Source: Proteiniborus ethanoligenes | GTDB lineage: Bacteria > Bacillota > Clostridia > Tissierellales > Proteiniboraceae | Length of the DNA stretch: 64,000 nt | Direction: 5' to 3' | Assembly: GCF_900107485.1 (NCBI RefSeq) | Contig: NZ_FNQE01000008.1 | Coordinates: forward strand, 1-64,000 | In this document: positions 16,608-25,362 of the stretch, in pieces | Layout: each line of letters starts with the position of its first letter | How positions within the stretch are numbered: the stretch's first letter is position 1 | Notes under the pieces: generated by a model | Database searches by the model: none | Told to the model about the DNA's origin: nothing | The model's input: only the letters and a program-made list of their open reading frames with translations | Made by a program: the position numbers and the translations under genes

Positions 16608-17528
16608 ATGAATAAGGTTATTAAAATTTTTAATAAAAAGAAATCAGCCTCAATTAAGAGAAATAGCCAAGGAATCGGAGGATTGTTTTTAAAAAACCTA
16701 AAGAGGGACAAGCTGGCTCTTATGGGTGTAGTATTGTTAATGTTTTTTTTAATAATAGGAGTTTTTAGCGAATCTATAGCTCCATATGAACCAAGGGAGC
16801 GTCATTATAATGAAGATGGAAAAATTAGAAGACTTGAGCCGCCTTCAAAAAATCATTGGTTTGGTACAACAGATGTAGGTAGAGATGTATTTACACAGGT
16901 AGTTTTAGGAACCAAAACTGCTCTAATAGTAGGAATATTAGCAGCTGTTTTAGTTACCTTTGTTGGTTCTACTGTTGGCATCATATCAGGGTATTATGGA
17001 GGAGCTATAGATATTGTACTAATGAGAGTTGTAGACTTTTTCTATTCTATACCCTTTATCCCTTTTGTTATTGTATTGGCAGCCGTATTAAGCCCAAGCA
17101 TTAAAAATATTATTCTAGCAGTAACTTTACTATCCTGGGGTACAGTGGCAAGGCTAGTCAGATCACAGGTATTATCCATATCTAAAAGACCTTTTATTAA
17201 GGCGGCTAAAGTAGCAGGTGCTGGAAATTTTAGAATTATGACTAAATACATTTTGCCTAATGTAATTCCTATAATATTGCTTGAAATGGCCTTCATGGTA
17301 AACTGGGCTATAATGGCAGAAGCAAGTGTAGCTTTTTTAGGATTTGGTGATCCAGATAAACCAAGTTGGGGGCAAATACTTCATATTAACTTTGTAACAG
17401 GAAACTCCAGAAATGCTTGGTGGTGGACTATACCCCCAGGATTATCTATAGTGCTACTGCTAATATCTATTTTCTTTGTAGCAAGGGCTTTAGAAGAAGT
17501 TATTGACCCTAGATTACGGAGGCGATGA
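16608..17528 (+). CDS. Peptide ABC transporter permease, OppC/DppC type
   Basis: The second permease of the transporter, about 306 residues. A short cytoplasmic N-terminus precedes LKNLKRDKLALMGVVLL. HWFGTTDVGRDVFTQVV is the diagnostic OppC motif, and the EAA loop reads FIKAAKVAGAGNFRIMTKYI. It ends WWTIPPGLSIVLLLISIFF. The ATG at 16608 lies six bases after GAGAGGTG; an in-frame GTG nine bases earlier would overlap that site. Its end overlaps the start region of the first ATPase gene. Confidence 0.93.
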   Translation: MNKVIKIFNKKKSASIKRNSQGIGGLFLKNLKRDKLALMGVVLLMFFLIIGVFSESIAPYEPRERHYNEDGKIRRLEPPSKNHWFGTTDVGRDVFTQVVLGTKTALIVGILAAVLVTFVGSTVGIISGYYGGAIDIVLMRVVDFFYSIPFIPFVIVLAAVLSPSIKNIILAVTLLSWGTVARLVRSQVLSISKRPFIKAAKVAGAGNFRIMTKYILPNVIPIILLEMAFMVNWAIMAEASVAFLGFGDPDKPSWGQILHINFVTGNSRNAWWWTIPPGLSIVLLLISIFFVARALEEVIDPRLRRR

Positions 17529-17530
17529 GG

Positions 17531-18574
17531 ATGAATTTATTAGAGGTTAAAAACTTAAACATAGAATATGTAACTCAAGAAGGAATTTTAAACGCTGTAG
17601 AAGACGTTTCATTTACATTAAAGCAGGGAGAAAGTCTTGGCCTAGTTGGAGAAAGCGGCTGTGGTAAAACTACCCTAGCTAAGTCAATCATGAGGCTTTT
17701 ACCTAAAAACGGGAGAATTAGCAGTGGAGAAATGATATTTAAGGGAGAAGACATAGTTAAAAAAAACAATGAGGAGATAAGAAAACTACGTCTAAAAGAA
17801 ATTGCAATGGTTTCCCAAAGTGCCATGAATGCATTAAATCCTGTATATACTGTGGGAGAACAGCTTATTGAAGGAATCCGCGCCCATAGTAACATGACCA
17901 AAGCAGAAGCTACTAAAAGGGCAGAGGAAGTATTTGAGATCATAGGACTTGAGGCAAAGCGTTTAAAGAGCTATCCACACCAAATGAGTGGAGGCATGAA
18001 GCAAAGAGCTATTATTGCTATGGCTTTAACTTTAAATCCTAGCTTGATTATAGCTGACGAACCAACGACTGCATTAGACGTAGTTGTACAAGATAAGATA
18101 TTAAATCAAATTCTTCAAATTCAAAAACAAATTAATAGCTCAATGGTATTTATAACTCACGATATTTCTGTCGTTTCAGAAATATGCGATACAATTATAG
18201 TTATGTATGGTGGGAAGATTATGGAAAAATCCAGTACAAAGACGTTTTTTAAAGCTCCATACCACCCTTATTCTCTAGGACTTCAAAATGCGTTTCCAAG
18301 TATATTAGAAATTAGTGATGAGTTGATTTCTATACCAGGTTCACCACCTAATTTAATGAAGGAGCAAAAGGGATGTAGATTTCAGGCTCGTTGTCCATTT
18401 AGAACAGAGCTTTGTCAAAATGAGCTACCTAAATTAAAGGAAGTAGACAAAGAGCATTTTGTTGCCTGCCATTATACTGAGGATATAAACACATTTAGAA
18501 GAAAAGCTAAAAAGAGAGAAACATGGAAGCATGTACAGGAAAGACTTATATTAGAAGATAGAGGTGATGAATAA
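17531..18574 (+). CDS. Peptide ABC transporter ATPase, OppD/DppD type
   Basis: The first ATPase subunit, about 347 residues. Walker A is GESGCGKTT, the signature MSGGMKQR, Walker B LIIADEPTTALD and the H-loop FITHDISVV. The C-terminal oligopeptide-transporter region has the cysteine-rich GCRFQARCPFRTELC characteristic of OppD/OppF. An ATG at 17525 also exists, but 17531 is better spaced from GGAGG. It powers uptake with the OppF subunit encoded next. Confidence 0.93.
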   Translation: MNLLEVKNLNIEYVTQEGILNAVEDVSFTLKQGESLGLVGESGCGKTTLAKSIMRLLPKNGRISSGEMIFKGEDIVKKNNEEIRKLRLKEIAMVSQSAMNALNPVYTVGEQLIEGIRAHSNMTKAEATKRAEEVFEIIGLEAKRLKSYPHQMSGGMKQRAIIAMALTLNPSLIIADEPTTALDVVVQDKILNQILQIQKQINSSMVFITHDISVVSEICDTIIVMYGGKIMEKSSTKTFFKAPYHPYSLGLQNAFPSILEISDELISIPGSPPNLMKEQKGCRFQARCPFRTELCQNELPKLKEVDKEHFVACHYTEDINTFRRKAKKRETWKHVQERLILEDRGDE

Positions 18575-19581
18575 TGAATAGCAAACCTTTAATTCAAATA
18601 GAGAATTTAAAAAAATATTACCCTATCAATAAAGGAATAAGAGATGTTTTCAGGAGAAAAAAATCCTATGTTAAAGCTATAGATGATATTTCATTTACAA
18701 TAAATAAAGGCGAAATTTTAGGTTTAGCTGGAGAAAGTGGTTCGGGAAAAACTACTACAGGAGAGATTTTAGTAAGACTTCAAGATATTACAGATGGAAA
18801 TATTGTTTTTGATGACCATGACTTTATAGCTAATTCAAAAGAAGAAGAGAAAAGATTTCGTAAAGAAGTACAAATGATATTCCAAGACCCCTATGAGACC
18901 TTAAATCCTAGGTTCACTATATTTGAAACTATTGCAGAGCCTCTTAAGATTCATGGCATTAAGGATAAGAAAGAAATATACAATAGAGTACTGGAAGTTC
19001 TTGAGATTGCGGAATTGAAGCCGGCAGAGCAATATGCTTTTAGATATCCACATGAGTTAAGTGGAGGACAGAGACAAAGAGTTGCTATTGCCAGAGGTAT
19101 CGCAACGGAGCCTAAGTTTTTAGTAGCTGATGAACCAGTATCTATGTTAGATGTTTCTATTAGAGCGGATATTTTAAATCTTTTAAAGCATTTAAGAGAT
19201 AATATGGGCTTAACTATGCTTTATGTATCCCACGACTTATCCACCATTAAATATTTGTGTGACCGTGTCATTATTATGTATTTAGGAAAGATAGTAGAAA
19301 TAGGAGATGCTAAAGAAGTAATAGAGAATCCACAACATCCCTATACTAAGGTGTTATTATCCTCTGTACCCGTACCCAATCCAGATCATAAGAGAGAACG
19401 TATAGAAATAGATGATGAACTACCAGATCAAATTAATCTACCAGAAGGTTGTAGATTTGGTCCACGTTGTCCTTTCGCTACAGAAGAATGTATAAGCTGT
19501 GACCATACATTAATAGAAAGAAGAAACAATCAGTGGAGTGCCTGTATTTATCATGATGAAGAACTTATAATTTCAAAATAG
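18574..19581 (+). CDS. Peptide ABC transporter ATPase, OppF/DppF type
   Basis: The second ATPase, 335 residues, starting on the last base of the preceding stop codon (translational coupling). Walker A is GESGSGKTT, the signature LSGGQRQR, Walker B FLVADEPVSMLD and the H-loop YVSHDLSTI. The C-terminus has GCRFGPRCPFATEEC as in OppF. It completes a five-gene operon with an unusual binding protein and entirely standard membrane and ATPase parts. Confidence 0.93.
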   Translation: MNSKPLIQIENLKKYYPINKGIRDVFRRKKSYVKAIDDISFTINKGEILGLAGESGSGKTTTGEILVRLQDITDGNIVFDDHDFIANSKEEEKRFRKEVQMIFQDPYETLNPRFTIFETIAEPLKIHGIKDKKEIYNRVLEVLEIAELKPAEQYAFRYPHELSGGQRQRVAIARGIATEPKFLVADEPVSMLDVSIRADILNLLKHLRDNMGLTMLYVSHDLSTIKYLCDRVIIMYLGKIVEIGDAKEVIENPQHPYTKVLLSSVPVPNPDHKRERIEIDDELPDQINLPEGCRFGPRCPFATEECISCDHTLIERRNNQWSACIYHDEELIISK

Positions 19582-19670
19582 CTATTAGAACTAAAGCTTC
19601 TTATCTTTTTTATAAGGAAAAAGAAAGTTTTACTTTTTATTTCTATTATAGAACTTACCTAGTTAGTTTC

Positions 19671-19729
19671 AATAAAGGCTGCTTAGCTAATGGGATCATA
19701 TAAGCTTTTGTTAGATAAGGGGCTTTATT
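19671..19729. terminator. Imperfect bidirectional terminator between convergent genes
   Basis: The segments 19671-19690 and 19711-19729 form an imperfect stem (AATAAAG paired with CTTTATT at the base). The second arm overlaps the last codons of the reverse-strand deacetylase gene. It likely separates the Opp and deacetylase transcripts. Confidence 0.5.
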
Positions 19730-20957
19730 GCAAACTCACAATCTCTAAGCCCATACCCTGTAAATGCTCAATTATTCTTGGCAGAGCATCAATAACAGCT
19801 TGAGATTCATGCAAAAGGATAATAGAGCCTGAAACATTTGAGCTTTTAATATGGTTAAATATTTTGTCAGCATCTAGAGTTTTCCAATCCTTTGGGTCGT
19901 TATTCCAAAGTACCATTCTATAGCCATTTTCATTCGCTAAATTTCTAGCCTGCTTATTAAAATAACCATAGGGTGGCCTAAATAAGTTTATTTTTCCATC
20001 TGTTATTTCTTCAAGCAATTTAATGGATTGTATAATCTCATATTCTTGCTTTTCATAAGAAAGAGTTCTCATATTAGCATGGGTCATTGAATGGCTACCT
20101 ATGGAATAACCCTTGGAATAAATATATTGAACATAATCTGGATACTTCTTGACATTGGTACCAGTGAAGAAAAATGTACCACCAACCTTGTATGACTTTA
20201 ATACATCCATTATCTCTTTTGAATACTGGGAAGGACCATCATCAAATGTAAGGGCCACTTTTCCCTTTGGAATACTATAGGTTAATGTATTATCAAGCTC
20301 TATAGCAGGAATAGTAGGTTGATTAAAGGAAAAATCCTCAATTATTATAACATTTTCTATTTCTAAGCTTTCTTTTTGCTCATGGATTATCTCATTATCT
20401 AGTTGTATTGCTTGAGCCAGTGCTTTTTCATTAAATGTAGTTTTGTTTAGATATATATGGCTTATATAGCTAAATAATATGACAAACACAATACTCATAA
20501 GGGTAACAGAACCAAATGTAAACTTAGGAATATATTTTTTATGTACTTTTTCTTTGATAATTACTTGTTCCTGCTTCTTTTCTTCTTCATAATTTTCAAA
20601 TACAAAAGGTATCTTATCCAAGTCCTTAATATCCTGACAATATTTAATAGCCATTAGTTTGTTTATATAATCTTCTGAGCATAAAAATGAAATATAGTTA
20701 CTTTGCTCGCAATATGTTGGTACTAAAAAACCCATATGTTGATTCTGGACAAAATCCAGAGAAGTGTTGAAGGATAATCTATATTTATGCTTTTCATCAA
20801 ATCGAGTAATGGATTTTAAATTTTCAGCTGTAGACTCATCTACTTCCCAAAGCATGTCAATATCTTGCTTAAATGAGAGCCTTACTTTCAGAAAATATTT
20901 GTTAGATTTATTTTCAATTGACTTTAGTTCAAGTAATTTTTCTTGGTAAACGGACAT
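19725..20957 (-). CDS. Membrane-anchored polysaccharide deacetylase (NodB domain)
   Basis: A 410-residue protein with a type II topology. Residues 1-145 form a cytoplasmic, strand-rich segment I do not recognise, ending at a Lys-rich stretch. A single helix lies near 150-172 (FGSVTLMSIVFVILFSYISH). A stalk leads to the NodB domain at about 225-410. Its motifs are TFDDGP (metal/catalytic), HSMTHAN (His ligands), RPPYG, DPKDW and ILLHE, so the metal-dependent catalytic set looks complete. It would N-deacetylate GlcNAc or MurNAc of peptidoglycan outside the membrane. ATG behind AAAGGGGGG. The upstream coiled-coil gene lies 44 bases away and probably forms an operon with it. Confidence 0.88.
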   Translation of the reverse strand: MSVYQEKLLELKSIENKSNKYFLKVRLSFKQDIDMLWEVDESTAENLKSITRFDEKHKYRLSFNTSLDFVQNQHMGFLVPTYCEQSNYISFLCSEDYINKLMAIKYCQDIKDLDKIPFVFENYEEEKKQEQVIIKEKVHKKYIPKFTFGSVTLMSIVFVILFSYISHIYLNKTTFNEKALAQAIQLDNEIIHEQKESLEIENVIIIEDFSFNQPTIPAIELDNTLTYSIPKGKVALTFDDGPSQYSKEIMDVLKSYKVGGTFFFTGTNVKKYPDYVQYIYSKGYSIGSHSMTHANMRTLSYEKQEYEIIQSIKLLEEITDGKINLFRPPYGYFNKQARNLANENGYRMVLWNNDPKDWKTLDADKIFNHIKSSNVSGSIILLHESQAVIDALPRIIEHLQGMGLEIVSLQ

Positions 20958-21001
20958 TGGCGGCCCCCCTTTCCATCTAGTAATAAGTGTTTTGTAGCTA
21001 T

Positions 21002-21745
21002 TTACTCTGAATCAGATGGAGCAGAAACTGTTGTCTTTTGAGAGAAGGAGAAGGACATTCTTTCTGTAAAATCATTTATGGTTTTCATTAATTCAGATTT
21101 CTCATCAAGAATCTTCTTGTACTGCTGAACATATTGTTGATTTTCCGTGGCTAGACTTCTAACTTTTTCTTCAAGCTCATTAATTTTCAGCATACTCTGA
21201 TATTGATTATTTATAGATTCCTCGTTCAGCTTATTGTATTTATTAATTTCCGTTTCAAGCTGGTTTGAAATCTTTTCATATTCAATTCTTGAATTGTTCT
21301 GATATTCTTTATAATCTTCAAGTAGTTGGTCATAGCTCATTTGTTTATTTGTTAAACTGCTTTCTAATCCTCGGATTTCTTTGCTTTTTTCTTGAAGTAG
21401 CTGGTCTTTTTTCATTAATTCCTGCTTAATGCGACTAATTGTTTCGTTTGCAGCAAATAATTGCTCTTCTAGCCCTTTGTTTTTATAGAGTATTAATTGG
21501 CGATCCTTTATCATATTTTCCAAAGAAACAATTACATCAAGTACCACCTTGTCTTGGTTATCTTTTGAAAAAATATGATTATTGTTTTGCTCATTTTCCT
21601 GTTCAATTTTTTTAATATTGAGCAGTTGCTCTTCTTCTGTAGCTTCTGCTATTGAAATTTGTTGCTCTACACTATCTTGTTCCTGGTTAATATTAGTAGA
21701 TTTAAACCAATCCATTACTCTTTTTTTCGTGTTTTCCATGGTCAC
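21002..21745 (-). CDS. Coiled-coil protein upstream of the deacetylase
   Basis: A 247-residue, charged, Glu/Lys/Gln-rich protein with no membrane segment or signal peptide. From about residue 60 to 225 it is predicted to be one long coiled coil (for example LFAANETISRIKQELMKKDQ). A short N-terminal segment (VMDWFKSTN) precedes a Gln/Glu-rich linker. It shares a transcript with the deacetylase, whose first 145 residues are cytoplasmic, so it could bind that part and position the enzyme, in the manner of cell-division or sporulation scaffolds. Start: GTG at 21745 behind GGGGG. Family not recognised. Confidence 0.6.
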   Translation of the reverse strand: MTMENTKKRVMDWFKSTNINQEQDSVEQQISIAEATEEEQLLNIKKIEQENEQNNNHIFSKDNQDKVVLDVIVSLENMIKDRQLILYKNKGLEEQLFAANETISRIKQELMKKDQLLQEKSKEIRGLESSLTNKQMSYDQLLEDYKEYQNNSRIEYEKISNQLETEINKYNKLNEESINNQYQSMLKINELEEKVRSLATENQQYVQQYKKILDEKSELMKTINDFTERMSFSFSQKTTVSAPSDSE

Positions 21746-22098
21746 GATATCATCCCCCTACAAGTAATATTATAAAAAACCTTATATATTTAAATATCGA
21801 CAAAAAATAGAAAAAATAAATAGTATAAAACTCCTATAATATTCATATTTCTGAATAATTATGTCGAAAAAAACAGTAAGAAAATAATCTATTAAGAAAA
21901 GATATTAGCAAACATTTAATTGCTTGTAACAAGGGCCTATATTAAGAGGTTTGTCACTATGAGGAAACTGTGATAATATATAAGCCTATAGGGAGTTGTT
22001 GTATATAGATTATAAAACCAAAAACATATTGTTTAAGAGCCCATAAGAAAAGTAAATTTAATATATTTAGATAAAAAAGAAATGGAGGAAATAATGTT
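21746..22098. other. Divergent intergenic region with two 0A-box-like sites
   Basis: No gene is visible. Sequences close to the Spo0A box (TGTCGAA) occur at 21862-21868 (forward) and, one base off, around 21797-21803 on the reverse strand, both upstream of the coiled-coil/deacetylase unit. Whether they are bound is unknown. The rest is AT-rich, with plausible divergent promoters. Confidence 0.3.
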
Positions 22099-22440
22099 AT
22101 GTTTAAATTGCCAAATTGTCCAAAATGTAATTCTGAGTATACTTATGAGGATAGAAATCTTATAATTTGCCCGGAATGTAGCTATGAATGGACTGCAGAG
22201 CTAGGAGCTGAAAACACTGAAAATGAAAAGGTTATCAAAGATGCAAATGGAAATGTATTGAGCGATGGTGATTCTGTAACTGTAATTAAAGACCTTAAAG
22301 TAAAAGGAAGCTCACTAGTCGTTAAAATAGGTACAAAAGTAAAAAATATACGTTTAGTTGATGGAGATCATGATATTGATTGTAAAATTGACGGTTTTGG
22401 GGCTATGAAGCTAAAATCAGAATTTGTAAAAAAGGTGTAG
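22099..22440 (+). CDS. yjdM: YjdM/PhnA-type zinc-ribbon protein
   Basis: A 113-residue protein with the complete YjdM layout: an N-terminal zinc ribbon, [20 protein letters not shown] with a final C (two CxxC pairs), then the KOW-like C-terminal domain containing [15 protein letters not shown] and [17 protein letters not shown]. The old name PhnA (phosphonoacetate hydrolase) is a misnomer for this group; the biochemical role is not established. It is a small separate unit. ATG behind GGAGGA. Confidence 0.92.
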   Translation: MFKLPNCPKCNSEYTYEDRNLIICPECSYEWTAELGAENTENEKVIKDANGNVLSDGDSVTVIKDLKVKGSSLVVKIGTKVKNIRLVDGDHDIDCKIDGFGAMKLKSEFVKKV

Positions 22441-22481
22441 TTAAGGTTTAAATGCAACATAACTGAAAGGAGAGTATGCAT

Positions 22482-23426
22482 ATGAACAAAGCTGATAACC
22501 TATTGTTTAAGGAAGGATTAAAAGAAGAAAGTTTATTGAAGCTAAGAAAGGTTTCTAAAGGAGATGTACATAATCACTGCAGCACAGGCATGAGGTTTAC
22601 CACCTTTAACCAGTGGGCAGGTGGGAATGCAAACAAAGCTCCTAGTAAAATGGATGGAGTTAAGGAATTAAATAGCTATATATTCAACGAAGTAAATAAA
22701 CGTGTTAGCAAGGAAGAAGATGTAGCATTTTTAATAGAGGCAACTGTAAAGGAAGCCATAGAAGACGGTGTAAAGATATTAGAAACTAGTATAGATTGTC
22801 ATGAGCTAATGCATTTCCCTGAGAATCAAAGATTTTTCAATACAATAATCCATATTAAAGAAAAATATAATAAATATATAGATTTTAGACCAGAAGTAGG
22901 AATGGCTATAAATACGTCTAGAGAGGATTTAGATAAGTTTTTAATTCCTTGTATAGAAAGCGGAGTTTTTATGTCTATAGACGCATATGGAGAGGAAACT
23001 TTAGATGGATACAATAGACTAAAGGAATATTATAAATATGCTAGAGAAAAAGGTCTTAAGCTTAAAGTTCATGCAGGACAATTCTTATCAGAGGAAAATG
23101 TAAAAAAAGCTATAGAGTTATTAGAGATAGACGAAATTCAGCACGGTATAGGGGCAGCATCTAGTGATTATATAATTGATCTTATAAAAGAAAGAAACAT
23201 TAGATTAAATATTTGTCCAAGCAGTAATTATATACTAGGAGCTGTTAAAGATATAAAAAATCACCCTGCTAGAAAACTTTTTGATAAAGGAATACGGATA
23301 ACAATAAACACAGATGATTTATTGCTGTTCCACAGCGGAGCTTCTGAAGAATTTTTAAAATTATTTAAATTAGGCTTATTTAATGAAGAAGAATTAAATG
23401 AAATTAGAAAGAATGCATTAGTTTAA
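22482..23426 (+). CDS. Adenosine deaminase-like amidohydrolase with altered catalytic residue
   Basis: A 314-residue TIM-barrel metalloprotein of the adenosine/AMP deaminase family. Metal ligands are present: H30-N-H32, H197, the His in EIQHGIGA, and D278-D279. NICPSSNYILG and NTDDLLLF are standard. In adenosine deaminases the third motif is HAGE, where Glu is the proton-shuttling catalytic residue; here it is HAGQ (H197-Q200). It may therefore be inactive, or act on another substrate. The first ATG (22476) sits too close to GGAGAG; the second gives good spacing. Gene length is slightly short for the family. Confidence 0.78.
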   Translation: MNKADNLLFKEGLKEESLLKLRKVSKGDVHNHCSTGMRFTTFNQWAGGNANKAPSKMDGVKELNSYIFNEVNKRVSKEEDVAFLIEATVKEAIEDGVKILETSIDCHELMHFPENQRFFNTIIHIKEKYNKYIDFRPEVGMAINTSREDLDKFLIPCIESGVFMSIDAYGEETLDGYNRLKEYYKYAREKGLKLKVHAGQFLSEENVKKAIELLEIDEIQHGIGAASSDYIIDLIKERNIRLNICPSSNYILGAVKDIKNHPARKLFDKGIRITINTDDLLLFHSGASEEFLKLFKLGLFNEEELNEIRKNALV

Positions 23427-23580
23427 ATCGTAATAATAAAGTAGCCTCTAGTTTAATTTGTAATAGAGCTATAATTGTATCCTCTAAAAGTCCTTTTAAA
23501 AATTTTATATAGATATTATGCTATTAATAAAGTATAATAACTTTAAAAGCATATATAAAATTTGGGAGTGTGATGAAACT

Positions 23581-24825
23581 TTGGACCCTGAGGCCATGTG
23601 GAAGTTTATTTTTTTAATCCTATTATTGTTTTTTTCAGCTTTTTTTTCCGCTTCAGAAACTGCTCTTATGACCTTAAGCAAAATTAGAATCAAAAAGATG
23701 TTAGAGGACAATATTAAAGGCGCGGAAACAATAGATAAGCTAGTTAAAAATCCAAGCAAGCTACTGAGTGCTATACTGATAGGAAACAATGTAGTTAATA
23801 TAGGAGCTTCTGCCCTAGCAACATCTCTAGCAATTGACTACTATGGCAGTACTGGTGTAGGTATATCAACAGGAATAATGACTTTATTAGTGCTTATATT
23901 TGGAGAAATAACTCCAAAATCCTTAGCTGCACAAAACTCTGAGAAAGTGTCTCTTAGGGTAGCTAAATTTATTCATATTGTAACGATTATATTGAATCCA
24001 ATAATTTTATTCTTAACGCGTATAACAAACTTATTAATTAGACTAATGGGGGGTAAGACAGATAGAAAGCAGCCCTTTATTACAGAAGAAGAATTAAGAA
24101 CAATAGTAAATGTAAGTCATGAAGAAGGAGTTTTAGAGGTTGAAGAGAAGGACATGATATACAACGTGTTTGAGTTTGGTGATTCTAAAGCTAAGGATGT
24201 TATGACCCCCAGAACTGATATGGTTGCAATCGAAATCAATTCTTCCTATGAAGAAATTATCCATATATTTAAGCAAGAACAATTCTCTAGAATTCCCATA
24301 TATGAAAGCACCACAGACAACATAGTTGGTATTTTACATGTTAAAGATTTATTGTTTTTAGAAAATAGCAAGGCAGAATTTGACCTTAAAAAATATATGA
24401 GAGAGCCATACTTTACTTATGAATTTAAACTAATCACTGAGCTTTTTGATGAGATGAGGACAAACAGAATTCATATGGTTATTGTATTAGATGAATATGG
24501 TGGAACAGAAGGTCTCATAACCATAGAAGATTTAATTGAGGAGATAGTTGGAGACATTGAAGATGAATATGACAAAGAAGTCAAAGAAATAGAAGTAATA
24601 AAAGAAGATGAATACCTTGTTTATGGAAATATTAAAATAGAAGATATTAATGATATGATAGGTACAAATATAGAATCAGAGGATTTCGACTCTATTGGCG
24701 GATTTGTAATGGGACTTTTAGGAAAAGTACCAGAATCAGGAGAAACCATAGAGCATGATAATATAAAATTTATTATTGAATATGTAGAAAAAAATAGAAT
24801 AGAAAGATTAAGAATAATTACCTAA
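23581..24825 (+). CDS. CNNM/CorC-HlyC family membrane protein with CBS pair
   Basis: About 414 residues. A DUF21 (CNNM) membrane domain comes first (FFSAFFSASETALMTLSKIR, then four helices including VFGEITPKSLAAQNSE). Two CBS domains follow at about 195-320 (DVMTPRTDMVAIE and VVEEYGG-like IVLDEYGGTEGLITIEDLIE). The C-terminal CorC_HlyC transporter-associated domain (about 330-410) closes it. The TTG at 23581 gives MDPEAMWKFIF, the usual N-terminus, behind GGGAGTG; 21 codons of frame upstream are unlikely to be translated. Family members act in Mg2+/Co2+ efflux or regulation; the haemolysin name is historic. A strong terminator follows. Confidence 0.88.
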   Translation: MDPEAMWKFIFLILLLFFSAFFSASETALMTLSKIRIKKMLEDNIKGAETIDKLVKNPSKLLSAILIGNNVVNIGASALATSLAIDYYGSTGVGISTGIMTLLVLIFGEITPKSLAAQNSEKVSLRVAKFIHIVTIILNPIILFLTRITNLLIRLMGGKTDRKQPFITEEELRTIVNVSHEEGVLEVEEKDMIYNVFEFGDSKAKDVMTPRTDMVAIEINSSYEEIIHIFKQEQFSRIPIYESTTDNIVGILHVKDLLFLENSKAEFDLKKYMREPYFTYEFKLITELFDEMRTNRIHMVIVLDEYGGTEGLITIEDLIEEIVGDIEDEYDKEVKEIEVIKEDEYLVYGNIKIEDINDMIGTNIESEDFDSIGGFVMGLLGKVPESGETIEHDNIKFIIEYVEKNRIERLRIIT

Positions 24826-24843
24826 ATATTTAGGATTATATCA

Positions 24844-24880
24844 AAAGCCCTTCAGCCAAATAATTTGAAGGGCTTTAATT
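24844..24880 (+). terminator. Rho-independent terminator
   Basis: Perfect 11-bp stem (24844-24854 with 24866-24876) followed by TTAATTTATT, just after the CorC-type gene. Confidence 0.88.
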
Positions 24881-24910
24881 TATTCGTTTGAAAAATATTT
24901 CCAGAATATA

Positions 24911-24957
24911 TTGACAAAAACTTTAAAAAGATATATACTTAGTTACATAGCTAACCA
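24911..24957 (+). promoter_or_regulatory. Strong promoter and dyad operator of the GntR-ABC unit
   Basis: TTGACA (24911-24916) and TATACT (24934-24939) at the ideal 17-base distance. Immediately downstream, GTTA-CATAGC-TAAC (about 24942-24955) is a dyad lying on the expected transcription start, a likely binding site for the YtrA-type repressor encoded by the first gene. Confidence 0.65.
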
Positions 24958-24992
24958 ACCAATGAACATTTGCATTAACAGGAGGTGGAAAC

Positions 24993-25361
24993 TTGCTTGA
25001 TTTAAATTCTGATAAATCAATTTATGTACAGATTGCTGAAATAATAGAAAATGAAATACTTTTAGGCAACTTAAAGGAGGAAGACCAGGCACCATCTACT
25101 AATCAATTTGCAAACGTATATCAAATAAATCCAGCCACTGCTAGAAAGGGTCTAAATATTTTAGTAGATGAAGGAATATTGTATAAGAAAAGAGGCCTAG
25201 GCATGTTTGTAGCAGAAGATGCAAAAAAGATAGTCCAAAAGAAAAGACAGGATTCGTTTTTCAAGGAGATATTGCCTGAAATAATTAATGAAGCCAGTAG
25301 GCTTGGAATACCTATGGAGGATATTGTTGAATATCTATTAAAGTATAAAGGGAGGGAATAG
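24993..25361 (+). CDS. GntR family (YtrA subfamily) regulator
   Basis: A 122-residue regulator with an N-terminal winged helix, SIYVQIAEIIENEILLGNLK and then PSTNQFANVYQINPATARKG (recognition helix), and a short C-terminal helical tail of about 45 residues rather than an effector domain. That is the YtrA subfamily, normally first gene of an ABC-transporter operon and repressor of it. TTG start behind AGGAGGTGG. It touches the ATPase gene start. Confidence 0.9.
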   Translation: MLDLNSDKSIYVQIAEIIENEILLGNLKEEDQAPSTNQFANVYQINPATARKGLNILVDEGILYKKRGLGMFVAEDAKKIVQKKRQDSFFKEILPEIINEASRLGIPMEDIVEYLLKYKGRE

Positions 25362-25362
25362 T

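Noticed and set aside
21746-22098. Spo0A regulation as a firm call
   Set aside because: The two 0A-box-like sites are short and one is imperfect; AT-rich DNA gives many chance matches.
22099-22440. Phosphonoacetate hydrolase activity
   Set aside because: The PhnA name in this family is historical; the sequence is the zinc-ribbon YjdM type, not the hydrolase.
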